Of a DNA stretch of 46,152 nucleotides, positions 41,286-46,152 are shown in pieces; within the stretch, counting starts at the first letter, position 1; each line of letters begins with the position of its first letter. The position numbers and the translations under genes are program-made. Origin of the DNA: Alkalihalobacillus bogoriensis ATCC BAA-922 (GTDB lineage Bacteria > Bacillota > Bacilli > Bacillales > Bacillaceae_F); the NCBI RefSeq assembly GCF_000621445.1, contig NZ_JHYI01000037.1:1-46152 (forward strand), in the 5' to 3' direction. Under the pieces are notes generated by a model. That model searched no databases. It saw nothing but the letters and a program-made list of their open reading frames with translations, and had not been told where the DNA came from.

Positions 41286-43514
41286 ATGAATCAATGGAAT
41301 GGTTTTAAAGAAGGTAGTTGGAAAAAAGGTGTCGATGTTCGTGACTTTATTATTCAAAATTACACTCCGTATACTGGGGATGCAGCATTTTTACAAGGAC
41401 CAACAGAAAATACAAATGAATTGTGGAAGCAAGTCATGCAGTTATCGAAAGAAGAGAGAAACCGTGGTGGCATGTATGATATGGATACAAAAATCGTATC
41501 TACGATTATTTCACACGGAGCAGGATATCTTAATCAAGAGTTAGAGCAAATCGTAGGTGTGCAAACAGATGAACCATTTAAACGCTCATTGCAACCATTT
41601 GGTGGAGTTCGAATGGCAAAAGCAGCGTGTGAATCATACGGATATGAATTAGATGAAGAAGTGGAACACATTTTTACAGCTTATCGTAAAACGCATAATG
41701 AAGGCGTATTTGATGCGTATACACCTGAAATGAAATTAGCGAGAAAAGCAGGAATTATTACAGGGCTTCCAGATGCATATGGACGCGGTAGAATTATTGG
41801 TGACTATCGCCGAGTTGCTTTGTATGGTGTCGACTTCTTAATTAATGAAAAGAAAAAAGATTATGATTTAACTGGAAACGGCATGATGTCAGAAGAAATT
41901 ATCCGTGAACGTGAAGAAATGGCAGAACAAATTAAAGCACTTAAAGAATTAAAGCAGCTTGCTAAGACGTATGGTTTTGATATTTCTGAGCCGGCCCAAA
42001 CGGCACAAGAAGCATTTCAATGGCTCTACTTTGCTTATTTAGCAGCAATTAAAGAACAAAATGGAGCAGCGATGAGTTTAGGAAGGGTATCAACCTTTTT
42101 AGATATTTACATTGAACGCGACATAGCAGAAGGTAGATTAACAGAACAGGAAGCACAAGAGCTTGTTGACCATTTTGTGATGAAGCTCCGTATTGTGAAA
42201 TTTGCAAGAACACCAGATTATAATGAATTATTCAGTGGTGACCCAACATGGGTAACAGAGTCCATTGGTGGTGTTTCACTTGACGGACGTCCACTTGTAA
42301 CAAAAAATTCATTCCGATTCTTGCATACGTTAGATAATTTAGGACCATCGCCAGAGCCGAACTTAACGGTGTTATGGTCAAAACAGCTACCAGATAATTT
42401 TAAAAATTATTGCTCATATATGTCGATTAAAACAAGTTCGATTCAATATGAAAATGATGATATTATGCGGAAAGAATACGGTGACGATTATGGTATTGCG
42501 TGTTGCGTATCGGCAATGGCCATCGGAAAACAAATGCAATTCTTTGGCGCCAGAGCCAACTTAGCAAAAGCTTTGCTTTATGCGATTAATGGTGGGATTG
42601 ATGAAAAACAAAAATTCCAAGTAGGTCCAGCATTTGCACCGATTACATCAGAGTATTTAGACTATGATGAAGTGGTGGAGAAGTTCGACCACGTGATGGA
42701 ATGGTTAGCAGGATTGTATATTAATACGTTAAATGTTATCCACTATATGCATGATAAATACAGCTATGAGCGTATTGAAATGGCGCTACATGACCGTGAA
42801 GTCCTGCGAACAATGGCTACAGGGATTGCGGGCTTGTCTGTTGTTGCAGATTCACTTAGTGCAATTAAACATGCAAAGGTGAAAACAATCCGCGATGAAA
42901 ATGGGTTAGTTGTCGATTACGAAATCGAAGGTGAGTATCCAGCGTACGGTAATAACGATGATCGAGTGGACCAAATTGCGGTTGACCTTGTCACAACGTT
43001 TATGAATAAGTTGAAAAAACATCCAACGTACCGTAATTCAAAAACGACGATGTCGATTTTAACGATTACATCGAATGTCGTATACGGAAAGAAAACAGGA
43101 AATACGCCAGATGGTAGAAGAGCGGGTGAACCGTTTGGGCCAGGAGCAAACCCACTTCACGGACGCGACAAAAAAGGTGCACTAGCATCATTAAGTTCAG
43201 TGTCTAAGCTGCCATATGAATCAGCATTAGATGGAATTTCTAACACATTCTCGATTGTTCCAAAAGCGTTAGGACGAGAAGAGGAAACAAGAATTACGAA
43301 TTTAACGGGAATTTTAGATGGGTATGCGGAGAAAAAAGGGCATCATTTAAACATTAACGTCTTTAACCGAGAAACATTACTTGATGCGATGGAGCGCCCT
43401 GAAGAATACCCGCAATTAACGATTCGAGTTTCTGGATATGCAGTGAACTTTATTAAACTAACACGAGAACAACAGATTGATGTAATCAATCGAACATTCC
43501 ACGAATCACTATAA
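41286..43514 (+). CDS. pflB: Pyruvate formate-lyase PflB
   Basis: A 742-residue glycyl-radical enzyme that splits pyruvate plus CoA into acetyl-CoA and formate in anaerobic mixed-acid fermentation. The catalytic pair is Cys406-Cys407 in [11 protein letters not shown], and the radical glycine is Gly717 in [10 protein letters not shown]. Family blocks [23 protein letters not shown] and [19 protein letters not shown] are present. AAGGAGG (41270-41276) precedes ATG 41286 by 9 nt; the longer frame from 41223 lacks a ribosome binding site. Oxygen destroys the radical form, in line with the Fnr-type site upstream. Confidence 0.97.
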   Translation: MNQWNGFKEGSWKKGVDVRDFIIQNYTPYTGDAAFLQGPTENTNELWKQVMQLSKEERNRGGMYDMDTKIVSTIISHGAGYLNQELEQIVGVQTDEPFKRSLQPFGGVRMAKAACESYGYELDEEVEHIFTAYRKTHNEGVFDAYTPEMKLARKAGIITGLPDAYGRGRIIGDYRRVALYGVDFLINEKKKDYDLTGNGMMSEEIIREREEMAEQIKALKELKQLAKTYGFDISEPAQTAQEAFQWLYFAYLAAIKEQNGAAMSLGRVSTFLDIYIERDIAEGRLTEQEAQELVDHFVMKLRIVKFARTPDYNELFSGDPTWVTESIGGVSLDGRPLVTKNSFRFLHTLDNLGPSPEPNLTVLWSKQLPDNFKNYCSYMSIKTSSIQYENDDIMRKEYGDDYGIACCVSAMAIGKQMQFFGARANLAKALLYAINGGIDEKQKFQVGPAFAPITSEYLDYDEVVEKFDHVMEWLAGLYINTLNVIHYMHDKYSYERIEMALHDREVLRTMATGIAGLSVVADSLSAIKHAKVKTIRDENGLVVDYEIEGEYPAYGNNDDRVDQIAVDLVTTFMNKLKKHPTYRNSKTTMSILTITSNVVYGKKTGNTPDGRRAGEPFGPGANPLHGRDKKGALASLSSVSKLPYESALDGISNTFSIVPKALGREEETRITNLTGILDGYAEKKGHHLNINVFNRETLLDAMERPEEYPQLTIRVSGYAVNFIKLTREQQIDVINRTFHESL

Positions 43515-43521
43515 AAACAAT

Positions 43522-43565
43522 GAGGAATCTCTCCATCCCCCCCGGGGAGATTTCTCTCTTTCTTT
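43522..43565 (+). terminator. Hairpin between pflB and pflA (partial terminator)
   Basis: AATCTCTCC (43526-43534) pairs with GGGGAGATT (43544-43552) including one G-U pair, loop rich in C, followed by TCTCTCTTTCTTTT. It would lower pflA expression relative to pflB without separating the genes fully. Confidence 0.65.
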
Positions 43566-43600
43566 TACTAGTGCTTCGAAACAAAAAGGATTTGATCGCG

Positions 43601-44350
43601 ATGAAAATTCAAACAAAAATTCATTCAGTTGAATCATGTGGCACTGTAGATGGACCAGGATTACGCTATGTTATTTTTACACAAGGCTGTCTATTGCGAT
43701 GTCAATATTGTCATAATCCAGATACGTGGGAAATTGGAACGGGCAATTCGATGACTGTCGAAGAATTAATGGCTGATATAAAAGACTATCTTCCGTTCAT
43801 GAAAGCTTCATCTGGTGGAGTAACAGTCAGTGGTGGAGAACCATTACTACATGTGGACTTTTTAATTGAATTGTTTACACACTGTAAAAAGCTTGGCATT
43901 CATACGACCATTGATTCGTCAGGTGGCTGTTTTTCAAGAAAGCCAAATTTCATCCAATCATTTGAAAAGTTACTAGAAGTGACCGACTTAATTTTAGTAG
44001 ATATTAAACATATTGATGATGAAAAGCATCGTAAATTAACAGGACTATCTAATGAACATATTCTTGACTTTGCAACGTATTTAGCAGAAAAGCATGTGCC
44101 GGTTTGGGTTCGTCATGTTCTAGTGCCAGGAATATCGGATGATAAACATGATTTGTTTCGGTTACGAGACTTTATTTCTACGTTAACGAACGTGGAAAAG
44201 GTAGAAGTACTTCCTTATCATAAATTAGGAATGTACAAATGGGAGTCATTAGGATTAGAGTATCAATTAAAAGATGTCGAGCCACCAACAGATGAAGTAG
44301 TAGAAGAAGCAACAAACATATTAAGAGGGATAATGGAACGGCAAACGTAA
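43601..44350 (+). CDS. pflA: Pyruvate formate-lyase activating enzyme PflA
   Basis: A 249-residue radical SAM enzyme that installs the glycyl radical on PflB. The 4Fe-4S cysteines are Cys30, Cys34 and Cys37 in [15 protein letters not shown]. Other family features are [31 protein letters not shown] and [19 protein letters not shown] 43601 gives the standard N terminus [12 protein letters not shown] and has AAAAAGGA 10 nt upstream; an in-frame upstream ATG (43520) runs through the intergenic hairpin and is unlikely. Confidence 0.96.
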   Translation: MKIQTKIHSVESCGTVDGPGLRYVIFTQGCLLRCQYCHNPDTWEIGTGNSMTVEELMADIKDYLPFMKASSGGVTVSGGEPLLHVDFLIELFTHCKKLGIHTTIDSSGGCFSRKPNFIQSFEKLLEVTDLILVDIKHIDDEKHRKLTGLSNEHILDFATYLAEKHVPVWVRHVLVPGISDDKHDLFRLRDFISTLTNVEKVEVLPYHKLGMYKWESLGLEYQLKDVEPPTDEVVEEATNILRGIMERQT

Positions 44351-44379
44351 GCACAATCTAACGTTTGTCTTTTTCTTTT
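44341..44379 (+). terminator. Intrinsic terminator of pflBA
   Basis: CAAACGT (44342-44348) pairs with ACGTTTG (44361-44367), followed by TCTTTTTCTTTTTT. The stem starts inside the last codons of pflA. Confidence 0.8.
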
Positions 44380-44435
44380 TTGTTCAAAACTATGCTAAGA
44401 TGGAAAAAGAAATGAGCAGAAAAGGACGTTAAATA

Positions 44436-45815
44436 ATGAGTAATAAACCAAACGCACCAGTCAAAAAAAACGATATTGTAGAAGTAACGATAGAAGACTT
44501 AACCCATGAAGGCGCAGGTGTTGCCAAAATCGATGGGTACGCTCTTTTTATTCCGAAAGCATTACCGGGCGAAAAGGTCAAAGTGAAAGTACTGAAAGTA
44601 AATAAAGGCTATGGCTTTGGGAAAGTCATGGAAACGATAGAACAAAGCAATGACCGGGTTGAGCCTATTTGCCCAATATACGACCAATGTGGTGGCTGTC
44701 AATTGCAGCACTTAAGCTATGAAGCTCAGCTAAGTCAAAAGCAAAAACAAGTAAAAGACGTGTTAGAACGGATCGGAAAACTAACAGATGTAAAAGTCCA
44801 CCCTACAATAGGAATGGACAACCCATGGCGTTACCGAAATAAAGCACAAGTTCCTGTCGCGGACCGTGAAGGAGGTCTTGTTGCAGGTTTTTACCAACAA
44901 CGCAGCCACGAAATTATTAATATGGACGAATGTTTCATCCAACACGAGGAAAATGATGAAGTCGTACAAACGGTTAAAACGATTTGCGAACAATATGGCG
45001 TACGTGGGTATAATGAACAAACTCATCGTGGGACTCTCCGCCATGTAGTAGCACGTTATGGACTGATGACAGGTGAGACAATGGTTGTCCTTATCACAAG
45101 AACAGCTGAACTCCCACATAAAGATGAAATCATCGAGCAAATTAAAGCAAAGCTACCGAAAGTAAAGTCGATTGTCCAAAATATAAACAGTAAAAAAACA
45201 AATGTTATTTTTGGAGACAAAACGGTCGTTTTATGGGGCGAAACGTACATTTATGACTTTATCGGCGATATTAAATTTGCGATTTCCGCGCGCTCGTTTT
45301 ATCAAGTAAACCCTGAACAAACAAAAGTGCTTTATGACAAAGCGCTCGAATACGCAAACTTATCAGGCCATGAAACCGTCATTGATGCTTATTGTGGAAT
45401 TGGAACAATTTCGCTTTTCCTTGCGCAAAAAGCAAAACATGTATACGGTGTAGAAATCGTCCCACAAGCAATTGATGATGCGAAACGAAATGCGAAACTA
45501 AACCATATTGAAAATGCAGATTTTGCTGTAGGAGAAGCTGAAAATGTCATCCCATGGTGGCATGCACAAGGGATCCGAGCAGACATTATCGTTGTGGATC
45601 CGCCTAGAAAAGGCTGTGATGAAAAGCTTCTGCAGACGATTATTCAAATGAAACCAAAGCGGGTCGTGTATGTATCCTGTAATCCTGCGACATTAGCAAG
45701 GGATTTACGGATATTAGAAGATGGTGGGTATGTGACAAAAGAAGTGCAGCCAGTGGATATGTTTCCGCATACGAATCATATAGAAAATGTTGCAGTACTT
45801 GAATTGAAAATGTGA
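44436..45815 (+). CDS. rlmCD: 23S rRNA (uracil-C5)-methyltransferase RlmCD
   Basis: A 459-residue SAM-dependent RNA methyltransferase. B. subtilis RlmCD (YefA) modifies both U747 and U1939 of 23S rRNA. An N-terminal TRAM domain (about residues 10-70, [28 protein letters not shown]) is followed by the 4Fe-4S cysteines Cys79, Cys85, Cys88 and Cys166. The SAM fold has [16 protein letters not shown]. The catalytic Cys415 is in [14 protein letters not shown], with [12 protein letters not shown] before it. AAAGGACG precedes the ATG. In B. subtilis it follows dgkB directly; here the sigma and pfl operons lie between. Confidence 0.95.
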   Translation: MSNKPNAPVKKNDIVEVTIEDLTHEGAGVAKIDGYALFIPKALPGEKVKVKVLKVNKGYGFGKVMETIEQSNDRVEPICPIYDQCGGCQLQHLSYEAQLSQKQKQVKDVLERIGKLTDVKVHPTIGMDNPWRYRNKAQVPVADREGGLVAGFYQQRSHEIINMDECFIQHEENDEVVQTVKTICEQYGVRGYNEQTHRGTLRHVVARYGLMTGETMVVLITRTAELPHKDEIIEQIKAKLPKVKSIVQNINSKKTNVIFGDKTVVLWGETYIYDFIGDIKFAISARSFYQVNPEQTKVLYDKALEYANLSGHETVIDAYCGIGTISLFLAQKAKHVYGVEIVPQAIDDAKRNAKLNHIENADFAVGEAENVIPWWHAQGIRADIIVVDPPRKGCDEKLLQTIIQMKPKRVVYVSCNPATLARDLRILEDGGYVTKEVQPVDMFPHTNHIENVAVLELKM

Positions 45816-45830
45816 CCCACTAATTCTCTC

Positions 45831-46115
45831 TTCCGAAAAATAATAAACATTTCCGATTTTCGTTAAAAAGGAAGAGGGAAGTTTTCGTAAAAAATCAGGG
45901 CAATCCCTTGTGGGACTTGCCTTTTTACGTTTTCCCTTTCGGAAAACTTTATTTTAACTTGAGAAAAAGAGTGAAAAAATGAGTGAAAAGTGCGGAAAAA
46001 AACGCTTGTTTTTGAGTGAGAAATGAGTGGAAATCGGTGATTTTCGGAAAACTTTATTATGACAGCGAACGGTGGAATGCGGGTTTTGGGAAGGATTTTC
46101 GGAAGAGTTTATTTT
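45831..46115. repeat. Second degenerate repeat family at the right end
   Basis: Direct units CGGAAAACTTTATTTTA (GG at 45941), CGGAAAACTTTATTATG (46046) and CGGAAGAGTTTATTTTA (46101), with a degenerate CGGAAAAAAACG (45994), are spaced about 53, 52 and 55 bp. An inverted unit TAATAAACATTTCCG lies at 45841-45855, on the other side of the hairpin at 45876. Between units GAGTGA.AAA.TGAGTG.AAA recurs at 45969 and 46014. No gene is supported in 45816-46152. The array may continue beyond the window. Confidence 0.7.
45876..45937. terminator. Large hairpin downstream of rlmCD
   Basis: CGTAAAAA (45886-45893) pairs with TTTTTACG (45922-45929), extended outward by GGGAA/TTCCC with a bulge, and inward by GGCAATCCC/GGGACTTGCC. 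Read on the plus strand the inner GGCAA...TTGCC stem followed by TTTTT is a good terminator, about 80 bp after rlmCD. Confidence 0.75.
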
Positions 46116-46152
46116 AAATGCACAGAAATAGCTTGGTATCAATAGGTTTAGT

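Overview
The window is a low-GC Gram-positive chromosome segment, almost certainly from a spore-forming Bacillaceae member. Evidence: a B. subtilis-like 23S/5S end, a 12-gene pur operon with PurS/PurQ/short PurL, a spore-germination receptor operon, AGGAGG ribosome binding sites, and a gene order (yebE-yebG-purEKBCSQLFMNHD-yerA-yerB-yerC-pcrB-pcrA-ligA-camS-gatCAB-dgkB-rlmCD) that follows the B. subtilis 650-740 kb region as I remember it. Genus cannot be fixed; presence of pflB/pflA points to a facultative anaerobe outside the B. subtilis group.

Layout. 1-570: end of an rRNA operon (23S 3' end, 5S, terminator). 576-5130: accessory genes (small Gly-rich protein, GNAT acetyltransferase, six-repeat protein, type III polyketide synthase with its methyltransferase, YebE, YebG). 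5141-18284: pur operon with two PurR half-boxes, a sigma-A promoter, a guanine-type purine riboswitch, two leader hairpins, twelve tightly overlapping genes and a terminator. 18107-21874: a 36-residue membrane peptide gene and a DUF2892 gene on the minus strand, then yerA, yerB, yerC. 22080-26185: a repeat element, a 20-bp inverted repeat and a gerA-B-C operon. 26236-32506: pcrB, pcrA, ligA, camS. 32769-36120: gatCAB. 36353-37843: minus-strand VOC protein and dgkB. 38134-40878: a four-gene operon encoding an ECF-like sigma factor (apparent ATT start), a zinc-finger anti-sigma factor, a membrane protein with three PGLG repeats and a LiaI/LiaF-like membrane protein. 41156-44379: an Fnr/CRP-type palindrome and the pyruvate formate-lyase pair. 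44436-45815: rlmCD. The last 340 bp are non-coding and repeat-rich.

The most unusual content is non-coding. Four intergenic elements of 179-180 bp (576-754, 32508-32686, 36122-36300, 37866-38045) each carry four copies of a unit close to AATARCGGAACRNATGTCCG: two inverted copies 51 bp apart, a 62-63 bp step, then two direct copies 51 bp apart. A fifth element (22080-22258) keeps the 62/51 spacing exactly but has a different core (TGCTCCTGTGACC) whose inverted partner has changed with it. Three of them begin 1-5 nt after the T-run of an intrinsic terminator, and all sit where gene content differs from the remembered B. subtilis order. I do not recognise a named family. The sigma/anti-sigma/three-repeat/LiaI-like operon directly after the fourth element is the best candidate for a little-described protein system, probably envelope-related.
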